DNA of 5,985 bases from Eggerthellaceae bacterium UBA5906 (GTDB taxonomy: Bacteria; Actinomycetota; Coriobacteriia; Coriobacteriales; Eggerthellaceae): positions 11,405-17,389 of the forward strand of contig DJEE01000174.1 in assembly GCA_002431805.1 (NCBI GenBank), written 5' to 3'. The first letter of the stretch is position 1, and each line of letters begins with the position of its first letter. The notes under the pieces were generated by a model. It had not been told where the DNA came from. It ran no database searches and saw only the letters and a list, made by a program, of their open reading frames with translations. Below are positions 1 to 5,268 of this stretch, piece by piece. The position numbers were made by a program, and so were the translations under genes.

Positions 1-956
1 TGTTCGACGGCGACGCCGCAGGTCAGCGTGCTGCCGACCGTGCATTGCAGTTTATCGATGCGTCTATGACGCCCGAAGCGGGCGCGGCGCGCATTGACCT
101 GTTCGCCGTTACGTTGCCCGATAACCTTGACCCGGCGGAGTTTTTGGCGGCTCACGGGGGCAGCCAGCTGCAGGAGCTTATCGACCAGGCCAAGCCGCTT
201 TTGGAGTACGGCATCGAACGCAGGATGGCGAAGTGGGACCTATCGCGTGCCGAGGGCCGCTCGGGTGCGCTTGCCGATGCGCTTTCCGTGCTTGCGCCTA
301 TTAAAGACTCTCTGTTGGCGAAGGACTACGCGCGTCAGATTGCCAGCCTTGTGCGAGCGCGCGAGGAAGACGTTATGGAGCAACTTGCGGCGCTGAAAGC
401 GCCGCGCGTATACGACGAGGAGCAATCCCCGCAGCCGTCTGGGCAGCACGCAAACGCGATTGCTAGCCAGGCGCCAGCGGTGCAACGACGTGCGCTTCCG
501 CAGCCTGAGGTGAACCGCCGCAAGCTTGAGCGCCAGCTGCTGGCCCTTGCCGCCGCGCGCCCCGATTTAGCGCTTGCGCACGCCGATGCGCTTGCGTCCA
601 CGCAGTGGCACGACCCGCTGTGCGCTACCGTTTCGACAAGCCTTTTGGATACGCTTGCGGAAAACCCCGCTGCTACGCCGGCGCAGCTGGTGGGTGCCGC
701 TTCGTTTGCCGATGCCCGAGCGGGTAGACTGCTTTCGCGTGGCATTCCCGATGCGGCTGACCCCGAGCAGCTGGCGGAGTTTTTGGTGGAAGAGCTTTCC
801 ATTGGAGACGCCGAGGATGCTGTTGCCGCCTTGCGCACGCAGCTTGCCAACCCCGCTGCGCTCGGTGCTGAAGACTACGAGATGCTATATGAAACCGTCG
901 CGGCAATGCAGCGCGACATCACCGCTCGCAAGCGCAATCACGTAGCAGGGGCATAA
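1..956 (+). CDS. dnaG: DNA primase DnaG, C-terminal part (5' end outside the window)
   Basis: DnaG makes the RNA primers for lagging-strand synthesis and works with the replicative helicase DnaB at the fork. The reading frame is open from position 3 and gives 317 residues before the TAA. It begins with FDGDAAGQRAADRAL, the TOPRIM metal-binding DxD motif of primases (compare FDGDRAGR-type sequences). The DPAEFLAAHG stretch at about visible residues 43-52 is the conserved DPD-EFL segment at the end of the RNA-polymerase core. A low-complexity Gln/Pro/Ala linker lies at about residues 134-170. The final ~145 residues are mostly helical in character and sit where the DnaB-binding domain belongs; that domain is poorly conserved, so the assignment is by position. 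The TTG at 45 is internal, not a start, because the primase motif lies upstream of it. The zinc-binding and most of the catalytic domain are outside the window. Confidence 0.93.
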   Translation, partial: FDGDAAGQRAADRALQFIDASMTPEAGAARIDLFAVTLPDNLDPAEFLAAHGGSQLQELIDQAKPLLEYGIERRMAKWDLSRAEGRSGALADALSVLAPIKDSLLAKDYARQIASLVRAREEDVMEQLAALKAPRVYDEEQSPQPSGQHANAIASQAPAVQRRALPQPEVNRRKLERQLLALAAARPDLALAHADALASTQWHDPLCATVSTSLLDTLAENPAATPAQLVGAASFADARAGRLLSRGIPDAADPEQLAEFLVEELSIGDAEDAVAALRTQLANPAALGAEDYEMLYETVAAMQRDITARKRNHVAGA

Positions 957-960
957 GCTG

Positions 961-979
961 CCACCGCAAATGCGGGTGG
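961..979 (+). other. Small hairpin directly after the dnaG stop
   Basis: CCACC-GCA pairs with TGC-G-GGTGG, leaving one bulged G at 974 and a tiny A-rich loop. It starts 5 nt after the dnaG TAA. No T-run follows, so it is not a classic intrinsic terminator by itself. It could protect the mRNA 3' end or have no role. Confidence 0.35.
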
Positions 980-1000
980 GATGAGTGCCCGGCCGAAGGA

Positions 1001-1050
1001 CAATCGTGAACGCGGGGACGGAGCGGGTGCCCACGATTGCCCTTTTATTT
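1001..1050 (+). terminator. Candidate intrinsic terminator of the dnaG transcript
   Basis: CAATCGTG (1001-1008) is the exact reverse complement of CACGATTG (1032-1039). This gives an 8-bp stem with a 23-nt G-rich loop, followed after three C by TTTTATTT (1043-1050). Position and T-tract fit a terminator behind dnaG. The long loop and the C spacer make it weaker than the one after rsmB. The hairpin is also a diverged, inverted relative of the repeat at 1059-1101, so it may be a dispersed element that happens to act as a terminator. Confidence 0.45.
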
Positions 1051-1058
1051 CCCTAGAG

Positions 1059-1101
1059 CGCTTGCGTGAACGCCACCTCCGTCTCCGCGTTCACGCAAGC
1101 G
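1059..1101. repeat. Perfect 15-bp inverted repeat (hairpin), inverted relative of 1001-1039
   Basis: Positions 1059-1073 are exactly complementary to 1087-1101, with a 13-nt pyrimidine-rich loop. No T-run follows on the + strand. Read on the - strand, bases matching 1077-1095 agree with 1005-1023 on the + strand at 18 of 19 positions (core CGTGAACGCGG-R-GACGGAG). The spacer therefore holds two copies of one hairpin element in opposite orientation. The outer arms (GCTTGCGT / ACGCAAGC) recur in the hairpin at 5168-5209. Confidence 0.8.
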
Positions 1102-1219
1102 GCATTTCCGAGCACCTTTTCCCGCTGCTCGTGTCTGCGCATGAATGCTCAGCAGGGGTTTTGTGGATGTTTGCCTGCGTGCTGCGAATCGTGTGCGTGC
1201 GCGTGTCACAATACAAAGG

Positions 1220-1257
1220 TTGAAATGGGCGCGGTTTGCGCGCCTGCTAGAACCTAG
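1220..1257 (+). promoter_or_regulatory. Possible promoter/operator region of the def-fmt-rsmB operon
   Basis: A TTGAAA (1220-1225) resembles a -35 box, and TGCTAGAAC (1245-1253) resembles an extended -10 (TGnTAnAAT). The distance between them, 22 nt, is longer than normal, so the extended -10 may work alone or the pair may be chance. Between them lies a GC-rich dyad: GGCGCG (1228-1233), five-base loop, CGCGCC (1239-1244). A second small dyad, CTAG-AAC-CTAG (1247-1257), overlaps the putative -10. Such dyads could bind a regulator, but nothing identifies one. A promoter is expected here because a terminator candidate lies upstream. Confidence 0.25.
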
Positions 1258-1265
1258 ACACCCGC

Positions 1266-1272
1266 AAAAGGA
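1266..1272 (+). promoter_or_regulatory. Ribosome binding site that decides the def start
   Basis: AAAAGGA ends at 1272. Two in-frame ATG codons follow, at 1274 and 1280. The first is only one base from the Shine-Dalgarno-like sequence, too close for initiation. The second is seven bases away, which is ideal. The start at 1280 is therefore preferred. Confidence 0.7.
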
Positions 1273-1279
1273 TATGCAT

Positions 1280-1813
1280 ATGCTGTCAATCGTGCAATCG
1301 CCCGATCCGCTGCTGAACACGGTGTGCGAGCCGTGCGATTTCAAGGACAAAACCTTAAAGCGCCTTGCGAAACAAATGGCGCATGTCATGTATAAAAACG
1401 CAGGCTGCGGCCTTGCGGCTCCGCAGGTGGGCGTGCTCAAGCGCATGGTGGTTATCGATTGCGATCAAGAAGACGGCGCTCGCAACCCCATCGTCATGCT
1501 CAACCCGGTTATCGTTGCGCGCGAGGGCGACCCGGTCACCGAGGAAGAGGGGTGCCTTTCCATCCCCGGCATTTCGGTGCCCATTGCGCGCCCGCCGTTT
1601 GCCCGCTGCCGCTACTACGACCTTGACGGTCAGCTGTGGGAAATCGAAGGCGACGGGCTGCTTGGCCGCTGCCTGCAGCATGAAACCGATCACCTTGACG
1701 GTGTCACCATGTTCGAGCGCTGCGATCCGATGGTTCGCTTAAAGGCGCTGCAAGACTACGACGTGGCTTTGGCTGCCGGTGCGCGGCCGGGGGAAACGTC
1801 TGTGGAGGGATAA
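1280..1813 (+). CDS. def: Peptide deformylase
   Basis: Def is a metalloenzyme, usually Fe(II)-dependent, that removes the N-formyl group from the starting methionine of nascent proteins at the ribosome exit. All three family motifs are present in the 177-residue product: GCGLAAPQ at 42-49 (GxGxAAPQ), EGCLS at 90-94 with metal ligand Cys92, and HETDH at 134-138 with ligands His134 and His138 and catalytic Glu135. The order, spacing and length (family about 150-190 residues) are normal, and SIVQSPDPLL near the N-terminus matches the usual start of the family. The frame is open upstream to 1145, but that extension lacks any family similarity and the ribosome binding site fits the ATG at 1280. 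It ends 3 bp before fmt, whose Shine-Dalgarno sequence lies within its last codons. The Fmt partner immediately downstream is a classic pairing. Confidence 0.96.
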   Translation: MLSIVQSPDPLLNTVCEPCDFKDKTLKRLAKQMAHVMYKNAGCGLAAPQVGVLKRMVVIDCDQEDGARNPIVMLNPVIVAREGDPVTEEEGCLSIPGISVPIARPPFARCRYYDLDGQLWEIEGDGLLGRCLQHETDHLDGVTMFERCDPMVRLKALQDYDVALAAGARPGETSVEG

Positions 1814-1816
1814 GCC

Positions 1817-2776
1817 ATGCGCGTTGTGTTCATGGGCACGCCCGATTTTGCGGCGTCCATTTTGGCGGAAGTGGCAAGCCGGCACGAGGTGGTTGCCGTG
1901 TACACGCGCCCCGATGCGGTGCGCGGGCGCGGCAAGCAGCTGGTTGCAAGCTCCGTTAAAGCCGAAGCCGTGCGGCGTGGCATACCGGTGCGCTGCCCGC
2001 GCACGTTGCGCGACGCCGACGAACAGGCTGCGCTTGCTTCGCTTGCGCCCGACGTGGTGTGCGTGGCGGCCTACGGCATGCTGTTGCCGCCCGAGGTGCT
2101 TGAGATTCCCCGCTTTGGTTGCTTGAATGTTCACGCTTCTTTGCTTCCTCGTTGGCGCGGTGCCGCTCCGGTTGAGCGTGCCATTTTGGCGGGCGACGAA
2201 GAGGTTGGCGTGTGCATCATGCGCATGGAGCAGGGTCTTGACACGGGCGATTACTGCATCTGCCGTTCGCTGGATGCAGGCGATAAAAACGCCGCGCTGC
2301 TTACCGATCAGCTGGCCGACCTGGGGGCGCACGCGCTGCTTACGGCGCTTTCCCAGCTTGAGGCGGGCTGCATCCGCTGGACGGCGCAAAACGATGCGGA
2401 GGTTACCTACGCGCACAAAATCGAGAAGGGCGAGCTTGACCTGGCGCCCACCGATGGCGTGGATGTCATCTGTCGCAAGGTTCGCGCGGCTAGCGATGCG
2501 CACCCGGCGCACGCGGTTGTGGCGGGCAAGCCGATAACCGTTCTTGCTGCGCGCGTGGCATCGTCCGATGCGCAGTCGGCAGAGCTTGCGAATGGCATGC
2601 AAGCAGGTCAGGTGCGGTTTGCGGGGAAGCGTCTTTTCATCGGGGCTAGTGATGGCGCCGTTGAGCTGTTAGAGGTAAAGCCGAGCGGCAAGCAAGCCAT
2701 GCAGGCCAAAGCGTTTGCCGCTGGAATTCAAGGAATAAAGGACAACACCAAGATTTGGGAGGGCTCGCGTGGCTGA
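1817..2776 (+). CDS. fmt: Methionyl-tRNA formyltransferase
   Basis: Fmt transfers a formyl group from 10-formyltetrahydrofolate to Met on the initiator tRNA, creating the fMet-tRNA used to start translation. The 319-residue product has the normal length. The N-terminal MRVVFMGTPDFA is the family start. RPDAVRGRGKQL (31-42) is the loop that contacts the tRNA acceptor end. NVHASLLPRWRG (104-115) holds catalytic Asn104 and His106, and GLDTGD (140-145) holds Asp142, matching Asn106/His108/Asp144 of the E. coli enzyme. A C-terminal OB-like tRNA-binding domain follows from about residue 205 (YAHKIEKGELDL onward). GGAGGGA at 1804-1810, six bases before the ATG, is a strong ribosome binding site inside the end of def. 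The 3' end overlaps rsmB by 8 bp. No anomalies were seen. Confidence 0.97.
   Translation: MRVVFMGTPDFAASILAEVASRHEVVAVYTRPDAVRGRGKQLVASSVKAEAVRRGIPVRCPRTLRDADEQAALASLAPDVVCVAAYGMLLPPEVLEIPRFGCLNVHASLLPRWRGAAPVERAILAGDEEVGVCIMRMEQGLDTGDYCICRSLDAGDKNAALLTDQLADLGAHALLTALSQLEAGCIRWTAQNDAEVTYAHKIEKGELDLAPTDGVDVICRKVRAASDAHPAHAVVAGKPITVLAARVASSDAQSAELANGMQAGQVRFAGKRLFIGASDGAVELLEVKPSGKQAMQAKAFAAGIQGIKDNTKIWEGSRG
2757..2763 (+). promoter_or_regulatory. Ribosome binding site for the GTG start of rsmB, inside fmt
   Basis: GGGAGGG lies five bases before GTG at 2769 and fully inside the 3' end of fmt. It supports a GTG start overlapping the fmt stop by 8 bp and suggests translational coupling. No ATG in the rsmB frame nearby has comparable support. 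Confidence 0.75.
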
Positions 2777-5096
2777 GCATCAGAATAACGAAGGGGCGGC
2801 GCGTCAGCGTCGCGAAGGCGGCAACGGCGGCTACCGCGGCGGGCAAGGCCGCGGCGGCAACAACGGCCATGGTGGCAAGGGCGGCTACGGCCAGCGCGGT
2901 GGCAACGGCGGCAAGCGTGAGGGCGGTTACCGCGGCAACAATGGGCACGGCGGCCCGCGTCGCGAAGGCGGTAACGGCGGCTACCGCGGCCACGACGGCG
3001 AAAAGCGCGACTTCCGCGGGCGCGACGAGCATCGTGACAACCGCGGCGGCTACAAAGGACAGCGCGACGGCGGTGCGCGCGGCGGATACCGCGGCGGCAA
3101 CGGGCATGGCGACAACCGCGGCCCGAAGCGTTCCTACAACCGTGACGACCGCGGCCCGAAGCGCGAGTTCAACCGCGATGAAAACCGCGCACCGCGCCCC
3201 GAAGGCGCACCGCATCGCGACGATAATCGCCCCCAGCGCGGCCCGAAGCCCGATTTCCGCGGGCGCAACACCACGCGCGACCCTCGTCGCAAATTCGATA
3301 ACAACGCCGACCGCGGTCCTGCACGCAACGGTCGTGGCGAAAAGGGCGCTGGCAAGCCCACGCCGCGCCGTCACAAGTCAAACGCCACGCCGGCGCGTTT
3401 AGCCGCGCTTGAGGTAGTGCGCACCGTGCGCGAGCGCAAGGCGTTTGCGCAGGACGTCATTGCTAAGGTTATTGACCATTCCAGCATGTCGGTGGAAGAT
3501 CGCGCGTTTGCAACGCTGCTTGCGCTTGGCACGGTAAGCTCGCGCGGCACGCTTGACGAGATTATCGATCGTGCGCTTGACACGCCCGAGGACGTGTTCC
3601 GCGAAACGCGCGATGCGCTGCAGATTTCCACCTACGAGCTGATTTTCTTGGGCAAAGAAGCGCACGCTGCCGTTGACCAGGGCGTTGAACTGGTGAAATC
3701 GTTCAGCCCGGGCCCGGCTGCCCGCGTGGCAAACGCAGTGCTGCATAAGGTGGTGCGCCTGCGCCTTGACTTCCCGTTCGGCAACCCCGCAACCGATATC
3801 GATGCGCTTGCGCGTACGCAGGCGTTCCCCGGTTGGATGGCTCGCAAGCTCATGGAGGACATGGGCCCGCAGGCCGCCATCGATTTCATGCGCGCATCTA
3901 ACGAGCAGGCCCCGCTGTTCGTTGCCGTGAATGCATGCAAGGTTGACGATGAGCACGTGCTTAAGGCGTTTGAACGTGCCGAAGAGGTGGCCGAGCCGGT
4001 TACGCTTGGCGACATCGACGTGCCTGGTTGCCTGCGCGTTCCGGAAAGCCGTGCGTTGTTGGTGCCGGCGCTTGAGCGTCAAATCGACCAGGGCAAGATG
4101 CTGGTGTCCGACGCGGCGGCGCAAATGGTTGCGGCGAACATTCTGCCCGAGCGAAAGCCCGCAAGCCTGCTTGAGGTTGGTGCGGGGCGTGCCACCAAAA
4201 CTATCTTGCTGCAGTCGAATGCCGTGCGCAAATACGGTTCGCAGATTGATGAGTACGTCACCATCGATAATCATGCGTATAAAACCCGTTTGCTGGAAAA
4301 GCGTGCCGAGCAGTACGGCGTTATGGTAACTGAGGCCTTTACGGGCGATGCGCTTGAGCTTGATTACGTCATGCCTGGTCGCATGTTCGATTTCGTGTTC
4401 GTTGACGCGCCGTGTTCCGGCTTGGGTACGCTGCGCCGCCACGCCGAGATTCGTTGGCGCGTGCAGGAACACGACATGCCCGGTTTCACGAAAACGCAGC
4501 TGGGCATGCTGAAGGCCGCCGCGCTGCACGTGAACCCTGGCGGCTCGCTTGCATACTCCACGTGCACGGTAACGCGCGAGGAAAACGCCGGCGTGGTCAA
4601 GGCGTTCTTGGAAAGCGCCGCCGGCAAGCACTTCAAGCTTGAGAAGCTGTGCGGCCGCGGTGCGCTGGCAACGCGTTTGGCGCCCGGTTCGTCCGATGCT
4701 CACTTTGCCGTGCGCATGGTGCGCGACGATGCGCCTGTTGAGCAGGTTGCCCAGGAAGTTGAAGTGGAAAACGCGCAGATTGCCGCCGCTGAGGCTGCTA
4801 AGCAGGCAAAAGAAGCTGCACGTGCCGCCGCTGAGGCCGCCGAACGTGCCGCTGCGCGCGCGGCGGAGCTGACAGAGGCCGCCGAGGCCGCTGCCGCCAC
4901 CGCGGAAGCCTCAGCACCTGCAGAGGGCGAAAGCGCCGATATGCTTGAGCTCGACGCCGTCGAGCCGGTTGAAACGGCTACTGAGGCAGCCGCAGTAGAA
5001 GCGCTCGAAGCAGCAGAGTCCGAAAAACCCGAGACGGTAAAGTCCGAAAAGTCTGAAGCAGCAGAGGATTCCGAAGAAAGCAACGAATCCGAATAA
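2769..5096 (+). CDS. rsmB: 16S rRNA m5C methyltransferase RsmB with long basic and acidic tails
   Basis: RsmB-type enzymes use SAM to make m5C at position 967 (E. coli numbering) of 16S rRNA. The product has 775 residues, against about 430-460 for typical RsmB. Residues 1-204 are an Arg/Gly/Asn-rich tail with repeats such as GGNGGYRG. Residues ~205-335 match the NusB-like RNA-binding domain (start SNATPARLAALEVV). Residues ~340-655 are the Rossmann methyltransferase. It has DAPCSG at 546-551 (Cys549), RRHAEIRW at 556-563 and YSTCT at 596-600 (nucleophile Cys599), so both family cysteines are kept. Motif I is LLEVGAGRATKT (467-478) rather than the usual DxCAAPGGKT, which is odd but keeps a glycine-containing turn and KT. 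Residues ~655-775 are Ala/Glu-rich and acidic, partly helical, ending in a Ser/Glu-rich stretch. The start is GTG, with a good ribosome binding site in fmt. The target site is inferred from the family; substrate specificity could differ. Confidence 0.93.
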   Translation: MAEHQNNEGAARQRREGGNGGYRGGQGRGGNNGHGGKGGYGQRGGNGGKREGGYRGNNGHGGPRREGGNGGYRGHDGEKRDFRGRDEHRDNRGGYKGQRDGGARGGYRGGNGHGDNRGPKRSYNRDDRGPKREFNRDENRAPRPEGAPHRDDNRPQRGPKPDFRGRNTTRDPRRKFDNNADRGPARNGRGEKGAGKPTPRRHKSNATPARLAALEVVRTVRERKAFAQDVIAKVIDHSSMSVEDRAFATLLALGTVSSRGTLDEIIDRALDTPEDVFRETRDALQISTYELIFLGKEAHAAVDQGVELVKSFSPGPAARVANAVLHKVVRLRLDFPFGNPATDIDALARTQAFPGWMARKLMEDMGPQAAIDFMRASNEQAPLFVAVNACKVDDEHVLKAFERAEEVAEPVTLGDIDVPGCLRVPESRALLVPALERQIDQGKMLVSDAAAQMVAANILPERKPASLLEVGAGRATKTILLQSNAVRKYGSQIDEYVTIDNHAYKTRLLEKRAEQYGVMVTEAFTGDALELDYVMPGRMFDFVFVDAPCSGLGTLRRHAEIRWRVQEHDMPGFTKTQLGMLKAAALHVNPGGSLAYSTCTVTREENAGVVKAFLESAAGKHFKLEKLCGRGALATRLAPGSSDAHFAVRMVRDDAPVEQVAQEVEVENAQIAAAEAAKQAKEAARAAAEAAERAAARAAELTEAAEAAAATAEASAPAEGESADMLELDAVEPVETATEAAAVEALEAAESEKPETVKSEKSEAAEDSEESNESE
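2807..2990 (+). repeat. DNA-level direct repeat within the rsmB RGG tail
   Basis: Positions 2807-2840 and 2957-2990 match at 33 of 34 bases, exactly 150 bp (50 codons) apart. Both encode RREGGNGGYRG. Shorter relatives (GGYRG) occur between and after them. The near identity, including synonymous positions, suggests recent duplication or repeat expansion rather than selection on protein sequence alone. Confidence 0.85.
3117..3185 (+). repeat. Tandem RGPKR-x-F/Y-NRD repeat within the rsmB tail
   Basis: Residues 117-127 and 128-138 are two adjacent 11-residue units, RGPKRSYNRDD and RGPKREFNRDE. A third, weaker unit (RGPKPDFRGRN) occurs at residues 157-167. The unit is a basic patch plus an aromatic residue, distinct from the GGNGGYRG repeats upstream. 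Confidence 0.75.
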
Positions 5097-5125
5097 GCTG
5101 CTAGCTGGCGTTTCGCGCTAATTCC

Positions 5126-5160
5126 ATGCCGGCCCCACCTCACGGGGCCGGCATTTCTTT
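5126..5160 (+). terminator. Rho-independent terminator of the def-fmt-rsmB operon
   Basis: ATGCCGGCCCC (5126-5136) pairs perfectly with GGGGCCGGCAT (5144-5154) over 11 bp around a 7-nt loop. TTCTTT follows at once. It lies 30 bp after the rsmB stop and fits a strong intrinsic terminator. On the other strand no comparable T-run follows the stem, so it looks unidirectional. Confidence 0.93.
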
Positions 5161-5167
5161 TGCCTAA

Positions 5168-5209
5168 AAGCTTGCGTATCGTAGCTGACAGCTAATGAAA
5201 CGCAAGCTT
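5168..5209. repeat. Inverted repeat with nested dyad upstream of the membrane-protein gene
   Basis: AAGCTTGCGT (5168-5177) is complementary to ACGCAAGCTT (5200-5209), a 10-bp stem. The 22-nt interior holds a second dyad, TAGCT-GAC-AGCTA (5182-5194). The arms share GCTTGCGT/ACGCAAGC with the 1059-1101 hairpin, while the interiors differ. The right arm runs into the candidate promoter spacer, so it could influence transcription of the next gene. Confidence 0.6.
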
Positions 5210-5223
5210 ACTTTCCCTACTAT
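5195..5223 (+). promoter_or_regulatory. Candidate sigma-70-type promoter for the downstream membrane protein
   Basis: ATGAAA (5195-5200, 4 of 6 to TTGACA) and TACTAT (5218-5223, 4 of 6 to TATAAT) are separated by exactly 17 nt. The location, after the operon terminator and 46 bp before the next start codon, is right. Both boxes are imperfect, so this is a reasoned guess. Confidence 0.4.
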
Positions 5224-5237
5224 TGAAAGCGTTTTCG
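5224..5237. promoter_or_regulatory. LacI/CcpA-family operator-like palindrome
   Basis: TGAAAGCGTTTTCG is a near palindrome centred on CG. It agrees with the LacI-family/cre pattern TGnnAnCGnTnnCA at 8 of the 9 fixed positions; the last base is G, not A. It sits directly after the candidate -10 box, where a bound repressor would block initiation. No regulator gene is visible in the window, so the binding protein is unknown. Confidence 0.4.
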
Positions 5238-5268
5238 CATGTCAATTGGTGTAAGGGAAAGGAAAACT

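Larger units (their letters stand above)
957..1279. other. dnaG-def intergenic spacer, no supported gene
   Basis: This 323-bp stretch holds no reading frame that looks like a protein. It contains a small hairpin just after the dnaG stop (961-979), a hairpin with a T-rich tail (1001-1050), a long perfect inverted repeat (1059-1101), a weak 6-bp stem (1109-1114 with 1126-1131), a GC-rich dyad (1228-1244) and the def ribosome binding site. The def promoter is expected in its right half. An 80-residue open frame at 981-1223 runs through the hairpins and has Cys/Arg-rich, unrecognisable content, so it was not called. Confidence 0.7.

Noticed and set aside
981..1223. 80-residue open frame in the dnaG-def spacer
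   Set aside because: It passes through both arms of the 1059-1101 inverted repeat and the T-rich terminator-like tail. Its composition is unlike a folded protein, and the GGTGGG before the ATG is only a base or so away, too close to be a ribosome binding site.
1145..1279. Upstream extension of def to an ATG at 1145
   Set aside because: The added residues show no deformylase similarity, while the ATG at 1280 has a well-spaced ribosome binding site and gives the normal family N-terminus and length.
1739..2602. 287-residue open frame on the - strand opposite fmt
   Set aside because: It is a shadow of fmt, whose motifs are all intact, and its composition is Arg/His-rich and non-domain-like.
2807..2990. 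CRISPR-like or minisatellite array
   Set aside because: Repeats are only two near-identical copies, in frame and coding, with Gly/Arg-rich sequence between them and no regular unique spacers.
2646..3374. Ala/Val-rich - strand frame opposite the RGG tail, resembling membrane segments
   Set aside because: Gly/Arg codons (GGC, CGC) read backwards give Ala/Val-type codons, so the hydrophobic look is an artefact of the repeats. No ribosome binding site or operon context supports it.
2769..3380. RGG tail as a separate small RNA-binding protein fused by a sequencing error
   Set aside because: The frame is continuous into the NusB-like domain with no stop, the start has a strong ribosome binding site, and no internal start near residue 200 has a better signal.
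3399..4703. 434-residue open frame on the - strand opposite rsmB
   Set aside because: It lies wholly under the conserved NusB and methyltransferase coding region. Long antisense frames are common in GC-rich genes, and the product is His/Arg-rich with no recognisable domain.
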